Origin: Beroe forskalii
Taxonomy: Eukaryota > Ctenophora > Nuda > Beroida > Beroidae
Reading direction: 5' to 3'
Length of the DNA: 64,000 nucleotides
Assembly (NCBI GenBank): GCA_011033025.1
Contig: WFMF01000366.1
Span: 1-64,000, forward strand
Shown here: piece after piece, positions 48,444-60,987 of the stretch
Numbering within the stretch: the stretch's first letter is position 1
Layout: every line of letters starts with the position of its first letter
Notes under the pieces: model-generated
Told to the model about the DNA's origin: nothing
Seen by the model: only the letters and a program-made list of their open reading frames with translations
Databases searched by the model: none
Program-made: the position numbers and the translations under genes

Positions 48444-48624
48444 AGCTACGTGAATACCGAATAGTTAGATCACACCAAACTCCGCCATTACACCGGTATG
48501 TGTGTGAAGAAGCATTGAATCAACATTCCAAACGGTATTGGATGCAAGTCACACGAAGTACAGAAAATACAATGATATGTATTGCAAAATTCAAACAAAA
48601 TACTGAGATATACATCTGCATTAT

Positions 48625-50520
48625 ACATTATACATGCACACAAAAATGTATAGACACACAGGCATGTACAGACACACCAACATGTACAGACACACAAACA
48701 TGTACAGACACACAAACATGTACAGACACACAGGCATGTACAGACACACCAACATGTACAGACACACAAACATGTACAGACACACAAACATGTACAGACA
48801 CACAGGCATGTACAGACACACAGGCATGTACAGACACACAAACATGTACAGACACACAAACATGTACAGACACACAGGCATGTACATTCACACAGGCATG
48901 TACAGACACACAGGCATGTACAGACACACAAACATGTACAGACACACAAACATGTACAGACACACAAACATGTACAGACACACAGGCATGTACAGACACA
49001 CCAACATGTACAGACACACAAACATGTACAGACACACAAACATGCACAGACACACAGGCATGTACATTCACACAGGCGTGTACAGGCACACAGGCATGTA
49101 CAGACACACAAACATGTACAGACACACAAACATGTACAGACACACAAACATGTACAGACACACAGGCATGTACAGACACACCAACATGTACAGACACACA
49201 CAAACATGTACAGACACACAGGCATGTACAGACACACCAACATGTACAGACACACAAACATGTACAGACACACAAACATGCACAGACACACGGGCATGCA
49301 CATTCACACAAACATGTACAGGCACACAGGCATGTACAGACACACAAACATGTACAGACACACAAACATGTACAGACACACAGGCATGTACATTTACAGA
49401 CACAGTGGCATGTACAGACAGATAGGCATGTACAGGGACACAAACATGTACAGACACACAGGCATGTACAGACACACCAACATGTACAGACACACAAACA
49501 TGTACAGACACACAAACATGCACAGACACACAGGCATGTACATTCACACAGGCGTGTACAGGCACACAGGCATGTACAGACACACAAACATGTACAGACA
49601 CACAAACATGTACAGACACACAAACATGTACAGACACACAGGCATGTACAGACACACCAACATGTACAGACACACAAACATGTACAGACACACAAACATG
49701 TACAGACACACAAACATGTACAGACACACAGGCATGTACAGACACACCAACATGTACAGACACACAAACATGTACAGACACACAAACATGCACAGACACA
49801 CAGGCATGTACATTCACACAGGCGTGTACAGGCACACAGGCATGTACAGACACACAAACATGTACAGACACACAAACATGTACAGACACACAGGCATGTA
49901 CAGACACACAAACATGTACAGACACACAAACATGTACAGACACACAAACATGCACAGACACACAGGCATGTACATTCACACAGGCGTGTACAGGCACACA
50001 GGCATGTACAGACACACAAACATGTACAGACACACAAACATGTACAGACACACAAACATGCACAGACACACAAACATGTACAGACACACAAACATGTACA
50101 GACACACAGGCATGTACAGACACACCAACATGTACAGACACACACAAACATGTACAGACACACAGGCATGTACAGACACACCAACATGTACAGACACACA
50201 AACATGTACAGACACACAAACATGCACAGACACACGGGCATGCACATTCACACAGGTGTGTACAGGCACACAGGCATGTGCAGGCACACAGGCATGTACG
50301 TTCACACAGGCATGTACATTGTACAGATACACATGTTTGTACAGACACAGTGGCATGTACAGACAGATAGGCATGTACAGGGACACAAACATGTACTGAG
50401 ACACAGGCATGTACTGAGACACACAGGCATGTAAAGACACACAGGCATGTACAGACACACAGCCATGTACAGACACACAAACATGCACATTGTACGGACA
50501 CATTAACATTTACATTGTAC
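48625..50520. repeat. 18-bp minisatellite (about 100 copies)
   Basis: Units of ACACACAAACATGTACAG and variants (CAGGCATGTACAGACACA, ACCAACATG, ACATTCACACAGGCGTG). The variants form a higher-order pattern of about 280-300 bp containing the 'acattcacacaggcgtgtacaggcac' block. The 18-bp period and lack of stops leave long open frames on both strands; these are not evidence of protein. The array begins about 180 bp upstream of the four-pass gene's ATG. Confidence 0.93.
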
Positions 50521-51282
50521 AATGTACAGAACACGTGTATGCTTGAATGACGTTTGACCAAGTTTCTTTTGCATGATATACTAACAAGCATAATTCTCAA
50601 ATATCCGTTTGAGAACCATAATTATGAAACGAAATATGAATTAAATCCTAATATAAGAAAGTATAAAATCTATGAAGAAAATAGTCTCAATGCTTAAAAA
50701 AGGAAAGAAAGTACAATTTGTATAAAAAAGAGTTTTTAGACAAAGAAATCAAGATTACCAAACTGAGCCATTATAATTTGAAATGAAATTCCCATCAAAT
50801 TTTTGCAGCACTTTGGATGGTATTGGTATTCTCATGGAATGAAAGATTCTAAAAAATCCTGAGTAGCAAATCATAACAATTCAACGGAAGGAGTGAAAAA
50901 ATATATGAAGACAAAAACACAATAGTGAGTGGAAAATAAATAAGAAATGTCTTGAAAAAATCTTGTAATCCGTCAGACGCAGGGCCGATCATTGAAATCC
51001 CTCAAAATTTGATCACACATGAACAATGAATATTGCCATATGCCAATATTTCCGGTAAGTGGAGACGGTGGCAAAACCAAAAGCGAAAGCTTATGTTCGA
51101 TACTTTATTATAGAATATGCCATTTTACATGCCGAACAATCTTAACACATTCTTGTGAGGCTGGTCTACTAATATTTCAAACTCAAGTTGTAAACTAATT
51201 TATTGACTATAAACTTAAACCTGATGGCCCTAATAAAGGACAAAAACAACGTTGAGATGGAGAAACAGTTAAAAATACCGGT

Positions 51283-51562
51283 TAAAGTGGGGCCAGTTGA
51301 AAAAGGTCAAATTGAAATGCCAGTTGAAAAAGGTCAAATGAAAAAGGTCAAATGAAACTCTTGGCTTATACAGTGTCTAATTTACTTTAACTTCATTATA
51401 TGACACAGGAAAGACCTAGCTCATAAGATAACATCGCCTTCGCAGTATTAAAACCTTGACCTAGCAACTGCCTAATACATTTGTCCAAGTTGACAGTTAA
51501 AATGGTTCAAAAATGATTCGATTTTTGTCCATGGGCCGTGCCGGTTAAAAAACAGGCCGGCC
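51283..51562. mobile_element. Decayed CCGGCC-family element
   Basis: Reverse-orientation relative of the 26448 element. It shares CCGGTTAAAGTGGGGCCAGT, GGTCAAATGAAACT..TTGGCTTATA, GGTTCAAAAATGATTC and TTTTTGTCCATGGGCC..CCGGTTAAAAAA. Ends are eroded. Confidence 0.65.
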
Positions 51563-53534
51563 AACGTATGAAATTAAGCCATGGAGCCAAAGTACATTAT
51601 TTCTCAATATACATTTTACAATGTAAATTAAATTGCAATGATACAGTGAGTCTGTAACCTGTATACATAGAACCGAAATGTACATTGTACATCGGTATAA
51701 ACTATAAAAGATACAATGTACTGTACCGAGTGCTCTCTGAAGGACAGTGACATTTTAAAGGCAATTAGATGCACAATTACCTAATCAGCACGCCTAATAA
51801 CCCCACTTAATCTGATTGGTCCAACTCATATTTCACAAGAGTAATCTTAAACCAGCCATCACTTTGACTCTCCAGCTAATGATGTGACTGATTAAATTCC
51901 GATATAACTAATTACACGACGACTGCCTTTGAGCGTCAGATTTCATGAATATGACACATACTTCTACGCTGTGGTATGGACCTAAAATACATAATATCAA
52001 ATTGTATACATAACTCAAAGATCTCATCCCAAATGACTTGTTTAATAAGGCAATAGCTATTTCCTTTCTAGGTTAAAGATTTTCTATCTAAGACAAATCA
52101 GTCGATCGAATGAAGTTGATCGATCGACCACTTTCATTCGACCGACCGATGTGTTATGGACAAAGAGATATGGACGGATCAAATCTTAGCACTTCTGTAC
52201 TGGGTTTAAAATATATACCCCTCATCTATGATGTATTTATCATGCTGGTGGAGCTCCATTTTCGGTGGGAAGAGTGTGAGACGAGAGTTAAACCTGTGAT
52301 AGGAAATAGGAATATAAACACGCTACATGCCTATGTCAAAACTTACCACAAAACTTTTCTCTTTACCGTTCACTGTCCCATTACTGTTCAAAAGTATAAC
52401 ACAGAAAATTCAGTACATCAATAATGTGTGGGTAAGGTTGTAGAAAAGTGGGCGCCGTTTCGGTGGTCCTTAAGGCGAGCGATATCTTGAATTAAATGAA
52501 TTTATTCGACAGAAACTACATGGATGTGGCGATATTAAATGTCCCTAAAATGCCTTTTCTATCAAGGGATATAATCATGCTGAATAAATGGGACTGGGTA
52601 GATTGACCAAAAGCAATCAGTTTACGAACATTTTGATGTGAGGTAAAATTAATATTCAATTCAAAATAATAGAACTAGACATATATCTGTTGCCTCATAT
52701 CATGTAGATAGTTGTTTAACGTCAACTCATACGGATTATTGAGGAATAAGCATTTATATGAATATTCTTAGCAACCAAATATTGTATTTTTGAGATTTTG
52801 CATTTTTGACATACAGCCTTAATCATATTTTGTGAAAGAGCAATGAATCACCTTCTCCATTAATAATTTCATAAATCCTCTTGTTCCTTCTTACCGCTCA
52901 ATCAAAACTGTTCAGATTTTCCCCATTTTACCAGTTCATAAAACTGTCAAGCCATGCAAGGGTGGTTGAAACACCTAGGGAATGTTTCTGCTTCATTATA
53001 TTCAACCAGTTCTTTTTTCAAGTATGAAACTACTAACTGACTCACCAGAGTCGGATAGGCTTCAAGAGGAGAAATCAGAAGCTCAATTTCCAAACATTAC
53101 CTTATCACCAGAGCATCAGGATCTCACAATGACACTTCATCTTTGACAACACATAATATCATTATCATTACTCGACACAAAAATAATCTGCAACCGATAT
53201 TTACTAAAAACACCCGACTCACATCTCGCAAATGTTGATTAAAAACCAAATCTTGCCCACACTAACACTAACTGATGAAGTTTGCTGAAACAACTGAAAG
53301 TTATGTGCTTGTTAAGGCGAGGGGGGTGGGAAGGGATCGAGGGGGTAAGAGGGGGCGAGTGGGGAAGGGATTACAAGTAGGGATTGCGTCTGTATGATGA
53401 TACCTGATGAAGCTTCTCCTCCTCTGGTCAGTACTGAGCTAGCAAAGTCAGTAGAGAGAGCAATATAATCACACACGCACACTGCACACGTTGAGATGGC
53501 TCAACACATTGTCCTCTACTCGCATATTACTGGC

Positions 53535-53640
53535 CGAGCCGTGTCACGTGACTGACTTGTCGCGTCACATGACCCACATTATTCCATAGATGGGCAACGC
53601 TCCGCGGTCACGAGGCAGCCGCATTATGCCATGTAGGGGA
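53535..53640. promoter_or_regulatory. Promoter-like patch with E-box
   Basis: GTCACGTGAC followed by GTCACATGACC about 20 bases on, then CTCCGCGGTCACGAGGCAGC, in otherwise AT-rich DNA. The E-box is the same 10-mer as in the DENND4 promoter. No transcript start or neighbouring first exon is identified, so the role is uncertain. Confidence 0.3.
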
Positions 53641-55364
53641 TAAACTGTAGCACGCAGCAGCAATATCTATAAATCTAATTTCCTTTGTAAAATATATTGC
53701 TATGGCAATTCTGAGCACCGCTAAGTGAGGCTCTCACGGCGAGCATGAAATGGATTGGAGGTATAAGCCACTACGATGTTAAGATGATAAATACTGAAAA
53801 TACTGACATCTCCCGAGTGTGAAAAGAAATTAGGCTGTGACCTTACTGTAACCAGCGACTCACAGTCGAGCACCTTAAAATACCCACGTTTATCGGTACA
53901 GTTCATGAATCGAGATTTATGCCAGATGGGATTAATTTCTATTCTAAAAGAAGCCTAACGCATTTAATAAGATATGGATAATACTTCTACTTATCAACCC
54001 AACCGTATTTTTATACCAAAACTCAAAAAGGTGAAATTCTGTAGATGTACTATTACAAAATAGCGGATAACGTAGTTCAAAAAATCAGGGGATACAGAAA
54101 TAACGGAACTGAAGAGGAAATGGAATTCTACATTCACAAACCTCAAGACAGGCGGAGATCACATCTACTACACTCACAAGAGACAGGCTTTTGACGAAGC
54201 ATGTTCGGAGGGGTCATCTTGATCCAGGAGACCAGTTCACTCAGCATTCATCAGGATGGATAAAAAATCAATCAAGAATCTGCGTTCCATTCAGATAAGA
54301 ATATCTTCAGCTTCTACATTTTTTCTTTAAACTGGCTTTTGCATCCCGAGAAAGGCCGAGATCCAAACAGTGAGAAGATTCTAGCGAGGTTGTGCAGTCT
54401 TACAGAAGATATGCCTGTGTGCTGAACGGCTTGGTTTCAATGGGTAAATATAATTCAAGGGAGTTTTCTCTTCAAGGGAGTTTTCTCTTCGGGAACTTTT
54501 CAATTCGTAAGGATTATTCGGCTTTCGATAATCTGCGATGATAATTTAGCTTTGGTGCCTGCTATTTACATGAAATTATTCTGACTTGATTATGGAAGTT
54601 TTGCGAAATATTGATTTTCCAGGCAGTTGAAGCCACAAATTATTAGCTATACAGAATTATACCAATTTTCGAATTTTTAAGCGGCGCAAACTGTTATTTG
54701 AGGATCAAAAGAAGATGGCATATCAGTAAGTATAATGCTTTTACGTGGTAATTGTATTTATCAAAAAATTTGAAGAGCAAATGGGTATCGCTAGAATTTT
54801 TATAGCAGTTCACCAGCCAAAGCTAAAGTACAATCGCAGCACACTGAGCAAAAGAGAGGAATCGCGCGTAGCTTAGGAAAGATGAGTGACGTCACGCACG
54901 AATTTACAGGCGTTTGGCTACTGCTAGCAGGCGTTCACGCATTTGTATGTGTTTCAGCGTGGCTTGATGTACATCAGTGCCGCTACGCCATTTGAAAAAC
55001 GTTGCTGAGATGGGATCTTTTTTGCCAATCCATGGTTATTGAAGGTTCCCTGGAGGTCTGTTTAGCTCGTGTTTTCACTGTTCTTGTCTTCTTTCTTTGT
55101 GGAATTGCTCGAAATTGAAAATGGATTTCCGTTGTAGCTCGTTCTCGCTCGTCGATTGATTCTGAAACAATGCCAAAGGATTGTTATTGGTCTGCCAGTC
55201 CACTTAATTCATTTGTTAATCATTTTCATTGAGATCATGATACAGTTACCCAATTCATCTTAAATTGGAGTCATAGTTTTTTCAGTAGTTCACAGTTATT
55301 TGTTGGAGCTATTCCTTCACGACCTCAGTCCAGAATACAGGGTTTGGCCTGACACTTCACTCCC

Positions 55365-55870
55365 TTCATATGTTTTAGCTGCTATCTCCAGAAATTGTTG
55401 CTTCAACTTGGCCTGACACTTTATTCCCTTCTGTCATATGTTTTGACTTCAAATCTTTCCAAATTGCTCGAACCTTAAATTGATGTGAATTTTTGTGCGT
55501 GTCGTTTTGGCTGCTAACTCTAGAAATTTTCGCTTTAGCTTGGCCTGACACTTCTCTCCCTTCTGTCATATGATCTTTTGACTTCAAATCTTTCCAAATT
55601 GCTCGAACCTTAAATTGATGTGAATTTTTGGGCCTGTCGTTTTAGCTGCTAACTCAAGAAATTGTTGCTTTAGCTTGGCCTGACACTTCTCTCCCTTCTG
55701 TCATATCTTTTGACTTCAAATCTTTCCAAATTGCTCGAACCTTAAATTGATGTGAATTTTTGGGCCTGTCGTTTTAGCTGCTAACTCAAGAAATTGTTGT
55801 TTCAGCTTGGCCGAAAACATCATTCCCTTCTGTCATATGTTTTGACTTCAAATCTTTCAAATTGGGCCTG
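55365..55870 (+). repeat. Roughly 130-bp tandem repeat upstream of ATMIN
   Basis: Four copies of a unit with TTTTAGCTGCTAACTC, TTAGCTTGGCCTGACACTTC, TTTGACTTCAAATC and CGAACCTTAAATTGATGTGA, ending about 300 bp before the ATMIN start. The unit contains pyrimidine-TTTAG strings that could act as acceptors for a 5' untranslated exon, but this is unproven. A TGACGTCA (CRE) lies further upstream at about 54888. Confidence 0.8.
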
Positions 55871-56172
55871 TCGTTTTAGCACTTTAGTTTCGGCCTGTAG
55901 GCTTTAGGGTTTATCGTTATTTTCTATTCTTACATTCCGGCTTTTGAGGTATCTATACTCAGGGATTTTTTGCTTTATTAGTTACGTCTAGTTTACGTCT
56001 TTTGTATTGACACAGCCTTATAAATAAATCAACACGGACTAATGTTATTGTGATTATCACACAATTGTATTCTGATAGTGATATATCTCAAATTCAGAGG
56101 AATATTGATTCTCTAAAAGGTCAAATCATCTGAGTTGTGATGTATTCCTGATATTATGTGCTGCTAGATTGC

Positions 56173-57648
56173 ATGGCAAATGTAGAGGACCATCTTACTA
56201 TAGACGAAGATGATTTACTCCGCAAGTCTCTCACTTGTTCCAAATACCAGAATATCTTGTACCGAAATGTGCAGCCAAGTTGCAAGGCAGAGTTCAACAC
56301 GTGGGTTAAGTTAAAGATTCATGTTAGGAGATCTCACCATTCGAACTGTATCCCTTCCAAATTCAAGTGCCCAGCTTCAGAATGCAAGGACTCCGATAAG
56401 GTTTCTCCAGACTCCAATTCCTTCAGAACCACTACGATTGCATCCACCGTCAAACTCAAGAGTTTGTGTGTGCTGTGTGCCAGAAGAAATTCTCCAGTTC
56501 CAAGTCCGCAGCTCGTCACGAAAAGGACTGTCGCTCGGGGTTCCTGAACTGCAAATGGTGCTCTCGGAGTTTCTCACACAATTCATCCCTGTCAAGGCAC
56601 TGCCGCAGTGATCACCTTGAGGAGTTGAAAGCATTGCCAGAACCTAAAACCCGGAGGCAAGGAGACTCGAAAGGCAAAGAATCCGAGGATAATATCAAGT
56701 ACATTCTACTAGCCTCTCTCCCCACGGCATCAGAACTTGGCGACAATGGTTGTATAAAAGTAACACCCCTCCACCCTAATATGCAGACTCTGACACCCTT
56801 AGTACGCATCCAACCATCCCCTGCAAAACCTGGTGAAACACAGAAATCTGTTGGAAGCGAAAAACGATGCACAGAAAGCCAGCAAGTTACGATCCAGCAA
56901 GTGTCTGCCAGCCAGCAGCCCTCCACCCACAGTATATCAACCCAATCAGAGGAGACCACGCATCAGGTCTCCACCCATCAGGTCTCCACCCACCAATCCA
57001 GACAGAATGTCTGGACTGAGTCCGGCATGTGGGACAGTGTGTCCCATCTTCGGAGAGAAGGACTACTGCACCACTTCCTGGAATGACAGTGTCCTCTCCA
57101 ACTCCTACCCGGACTTATCACGCCCTGCTGCCGGCAGCGAATATAGCTCTGACGACAAGCAGCTCTTCTCAGCCCTGGACCACATCACTACACAAACTGA
57201 CGAGTTCTGGGAGCTCAGCGAGTTCTCCACCCAGACATACACCGAACACAACTCATTCGGAACCCAGACGCGGTGCCCGGGGGACGATGTGCTGGACTCC
57301 TTCATGGGAGCAGGAGACGACCTTGTGGAGTATCTGGATGGGGAGGTGCAGACAGACACAGACCACCCAGACAGTGCCAGTCTAGCGCTCCAAACCAACA
57401 TCTGCGAGGAAGAGGAGGGGGAGGCCGGCTTCTCCAATACTCGGGGGTGCGGCGTGGACCGACTGGACAGGGACTGTCAGACCTATTACTTCAAGAACAG
57501 CACCCACACCCAGACGAAGATGACAAGGGAACGGGCTCTGGTGGTGGTGGACGGCCTGAACTCCCACACCCAAACAGCATCGCCTCCGGATACCAGCCAA
57601 TCACTCTACAACGAGTCATTCACTCAAACCATGGACGGATTCACCTGA
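56173..57648 (+). CDS. ATMIN: ATMIN/ASCIZ-like zinc finger, LC8-binding factor (two frame breaks)
   Basis: Apparently intronless, about 490 residues. The N-terminus carries C2H2 fingers: CKAEFNTWVKLKIHVRRSHH, FKCPASECKD..FSRLQFLQNHYDCIH, FVCAVCQKKFSSSKSAARH and LNCKWCSRSFSHNSSLSRHC. A Ser/Thr/Gln-rich region follows, then at least six TQT plus related VQT, LQT and CQT motifs (TQTDEF, TQTYTE, TQTRCP, VQTDTD, LQTNIC, CQTYYF, TQTKMT, TQTASP, TQTMDG). This is the ATMIN plan: DNA-binding fingers plus an array of dynein light chain (LC8/DYNLL1) docking sites; in vertebrates it activates DYNLL1 and is fed back on by LC8 binding. The frame moves by -1 at about 56400, inside finger 2, and by +1 between about 57000 and 57080. 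Both sides of each break are conserved, so these may be base errors, decay or recoding. ATG at 56173 is the first in frame; GTG at 56158 is also open. Confidence 0.85.
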
Positions 57649-58131
57649 GAGTTTCACCTTTCCAATGTCTCTGGATAAATCTACATGGAAATTATGTTCA
57701 GAGGAATGAACCGATGTTGAGACAAGAATCGATCAAAAATTATGATAATTTTTGTTTTCAAGTTCTCGAAAATGACGATCAAATTTAAATGCTGTGACTG
57801 TCTTGTAAATACTATTTTGTTACAGTCGGTGTTTGATTTGCTAATGTACTTTTCTATTGTAGTTAGTTTCATATCAGTTTTATAAAAATTATTTTCTTGT
57901 TTATATTTGTGATGTTCGCTGGTTTGTTTTCTTTGTTTGTGTTTTTAATTACCAATGACGAATGCTGTATATTTTCATCATAATTTATCCATTGGCATTG
58001 CTTTTAAGCTTTTCAAAGTACACATTTAAGTTACAATTTGTCATTCCCCATCCCTCTAACAACACTAAACTATTTGAGGCTTATGTATCATATTATGTCA
58101 ATAAGCTGCCCTAAGGAAGTTACCCCTTTAA
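57649..58131. other. ATMIN 3' flank
   Basis: T-rich DNA without coding signal, presumably 3' untranslated region of ATMIN and spacer. No canonical AATAAA is evident. Confidence 0.4.
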
Positions 58132-58900
58132 ATGGTTATGACAAATTTGCCTGAAAACCTGTGGAAAGGAAGCCCAGTGGATTCCCTCAAGAATGGTGGA
58201 ATAATGAAGAGTGAAACGGAACACATCTATGGAAACCTCTCCAATCTCGGCCACATGGGTACGTGTAGTTTGTACAGTTTTGTTTGGTTTATTTCGGCAA
58301 GTTTTGATATCCGCTAGTTCTGTCAAGTGGTCATCCAATTTTGAGACGGAGGAAATTTTTGGGGAAAACAGCTCAGGAAATTTTCATCGGAAAGCTTTTA
58401 GAAAAAAATTGATTGAACACGTACACCAATCACTGTGTTTTACCCGAATCGTATTCGAATTTAAGACATGAAATTTCAAATCATTTAACAGTTTTCATTC
58501 AACAGTTTTCAGTGATAATAATTAGTATGAATAACTTTAAGGGTATAAGTTCGAGAAAGATATTCAATGTGGAATGTGCAAATCGAGCCTGCATGCACAC
58601 AGTCTGAATCGTCACTTTCAGAGGTATCATCCCTCACAGGACTCATTTGAGCACCTTCCCAAAGAGAACAAATTGATTCAGATGCGAAAAACTTTGAAAA
58701 TTTTTGCCTTCGGCGGGCTGTTGTCATCCAATTATGTTATCAAGACTTCAAGACACAGTCTCAGATATAAAACTACTTATCAGAAATTTTGCCTGCGTCG
58801 CTCAGTGAAGGACAATAGGGATCCGAATTCAAAAAGTCTACATGCATTGACCGAATGCTTGAGCTTTCACAATTGTATCAAAATAATTAATTTTGCTTAA
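58132..58900 (+). CDS. Small protein with one C2H2/BED-like finger
   Basis: Two-exon model. Exon A (58132-58258) begins ATG, encodes MVMTNLPENLWKGSPVDSL .. and ends CACATGG|GTACGT in phase 1. Exon B (58560-58900) starts after AG with AT, giving D and then IQCGMCKSSLHAHSLNRHFQ RYHP, a CxxC..HxxxxH finger. A basic tail follows. Product 155 residues. The finger resembles those of ATMIN next door and the BED fingers of domesticated hAT proteins; I cannot choose. The acceptor has a poor pyrimidine tract (TTCGAGAAAG), so exon B could start elsewhere. Confidence 0.4.
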
Positions 58901-60117
58901 TCATAATCATTAAAAAAGGAGCTAATTTTGACGCCTGCTTGCTTCGCTCGAAAAATGAAGTCAATTTCACTAACGAAGCGAGTGAACCACGAAGTAGGCA
59001 AACATTTTGCTAGTGAATCGAGCGGGCTGCAAAATTGGCAAAAATTTCTGGTTCGGAGGATTTTTTGGAAATGGTCCTACGAGTAACGAGAAATACTGAT
59101 ACTAAAGCGTTGATGAACGGACGTTTAATCGATACCTGTTATGAGCGATGCAACGGTCCTCATTCGCTTCCTTTTCCCAATCTGGATTTGTGTCGAAAAA
59201 TACACTATGTATAAACCGACATTGGACACAATAGCTGTTCCCCGCTTCGGTTCCTTGTTTAACATGCCGTTAAGCAATAATATACTCTGAGTTCGCCAAG
59301 CTAGGCTTATACCCGAACAACTATGTGACAAATGCTGTAACGGAAGATATTTAAGATATTGTGGTTGAGCTTCACCTTTTTTATCTTATCTTTATGTGAG
59401 AGAACCGACCATCAACTACTACCTCACCGGACTACAGTTTAAATCTGGATTTGTGTTGAGAAACACACTTTGTATAAACTTCGTTTGTATCACCTTATTT
59501 GAGAACTACCTGATTCTATAATCCAGCATTATCGCCATAACAACGGTAGTGTTAACTGTTTAAAGTCTAGTCACATCAATTTTCCACTCGGGCCAATATA
59601 GCCATAACATCATTTACAAATAGCATAGGGGCCATAAACAAATAGCGTAGGGACATCCATAAAGGACGTCCGCAAAATTTCGGCCATTCTAGACCCCTCC
59701 CTCCCCCTTCTTCTTCAAACTCAACTCCTTTCCAACCCACATCTACTTTCTGGCTCCAATAAGGATCATGGCACCAACAACAATATCACACCTCTTCGAA
59801 ATTTTTCGAAACGCTTATTGTAATTAATATTTGAACCAGCACTTTCCTTGGCATAGCAATCCCAAGTACCTTGAAACAGATTAGCTGTTTTAAGATACAG
59901 ATTGGGTACATTATTAGATCCCAATTTCATCACTGTGTTGAGAATGGAGGGGTGCCGCCAGAAAAGACCTTTTTGGAATTTTTGTTTCTCGTTGAACTTC
60001 GACTCATAAACCATAATAAAATTGTTGAGGGCTCCGGCATATTCTATCAAATTAATTTCTCGTATTCTTCATAGCTATAGTTTTCCGGAGAGTTATTATT
60101 CTTAATTCATCAGGGAT
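58901..60117. other. Spacer before the secreted-protein gene
   Basis: AT-rich. It includes 'gaagcgagtgaaccacgaag'-type short repeats near 58940-59030, two related blocks with 'atctggatttgtgt..gaaa..acact..tgtataaac' at about 59180 and 59450, and a minus-strand frame (60050-59766) that I could not support as a gene. Confidence 0.4.
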
Positions 60118-60987
60118 ATGGAAATTGCACACTCCGGCCGGATGATTTGGATCCTTGCTTTTGGGATGACTCTGTTCATTGGAAGCACAGGAACCAAATC
60201 GAAGAAAAGCTGCGCAATCATTTCAGCAAAGTTGGACGGATTCTGCCAAGAGAAGGGTTATCCCCTTCCTGGGTGTCCAGGGAACGGAAAAAAAGTGCGC
60301 CGCAAAGTACAAGCAAGATGCAAGATACTGCTGCGCCGAGCGAACAAACAATGCGGCGGGTATCAGTGTGGAAAAGCTGCTGGAGATTGGGAGGAACTTG
60401 TGTGGCCAAGTCCAGATACACCGACTGGGAACCTTTACGGAAAACCTTACTGGGAAGCCAAAAGTTCGGGCGTTGCAGTTGATGTGGCAGCCGGAGAATC
60501 GGCGTTGTTTCACATCCGGCTGAATCCTTTGCCGAAAGAGGGCGGTGACGCGGAACAGTACTTTTATCTAAATCAAGCCACGGAGGGATTGGACGCTGAG
60601 GGAAATGTGGTTGCGACGGCATCGATCCTGTATAGTGGGTTCTCGTTCAAGGAAGGAGAACTTAGCGAAGTTGGCTATTGCCGGCTCGGTGTGAAAAGTA
60701 ATGATGATGGATGTAGCTTTAGAGAAGAGGCAGGGATTAACTTCAAAGCGCTGAAAGATATAAGAGAATTCACGACAACAGTAGATCTGGTAACAGGAAC
60801 ATTCGCTGCGAAAGGTGAAGGTCTAGATGATTCTCACTCCTTTGAGGACTATGCTGATTTCGGGTGTTACCAAGAGAAAGTGGAGGGCGTGAAACAAGTC
60901 AGAGTTACATTCAAAGCCACCGATAACGATCCATACCTCCGGGATTTCATCAAGATAGAAACGAAAGCGGAAGTTCAAAAATTGTAA
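60118..60987 (+). CDS. Secreted protein of unknown family
   Basis: Intronless, 289 residues. An N-terminal hydrophobic segment (GRMIWILAFGMTLFIGSTG) is a likely signal peptide. A short basic Cys-rich part follows (SCAIISAKLDGFC, GYPLPGC, RRKVQARCKILLRRANKQC, GGYQC), then an acidic, beta-strand-like remainder with no obvious membrane helix. ATG at 60118 is the first in frame and directly precedes the hydrophobic run. I do not recognise the family; it may be lineage-restricted. AATAAA at 61165-61170 could be its poly(A) signal. Confidence 0.65.
   Translation: MEIAHSGRMIWILAFGMTLFIGSTGTKSKKSCAIISAKLDGFCQEKGYPLPGCPGNGKKVRRKVQARCKILLRRANKQCGGYQCGKAAGDWEELVWPSPDTPTGNLYGKPYWEAKSSGVAVDVAAGESALFHIRLNPLPKEGGDAEQYFYLNQATEGLDAEGNVVATASILYSGFSFKEGELSEVGYCRLGVKSNDDGCSFREEAGINFKALKDIREFTTTVDLVTGTFAAKGEGLDDSHSFEDYADFGCYQEKVEGVKQVRVTFKATDNDPYLRDFIKIETKAEVQKL

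Larger units (their letters stand above)
50521..54870. other. Long spacer, no gene recognised
   Basis: AT-rich DNA with a decayed CCGGCC-family element at 51283-51562. A short GC-rich patch at 53540-53640 with GTGTCACGTGAC and GCGTCACATGACC looks promoter-like but has no adjacent gene I can name. The open frame 52110-52424 is unsupported. Poly-purine GGGG tracts occur near 53330-53370. Confidence 0.45.

Noticed and set aside
48488..50600. Very long open frames (up to 644 codons) on both strands, Thr/Cys/His/Val repeats
   Set aside because: They arise from an 18-bp tandem repeat lacking stops in most frames; overlapping frames on both strands are equally open, so there is no coding evidence.
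54705..54735. ATG followed by a strong donor (ATGGCATATCA|GTAAGTATAA)
   Set aside because: It could be a first coding exon, but no downstream exon of matching phase could be shown; ATMIN does not clearly accept it.
60218..60622. Minus-strand 134-codon frame opposite the secreted-protein gene
   Set aside because: Shadow of the 60118-60987 frame, which has the signal peptide and better composition.
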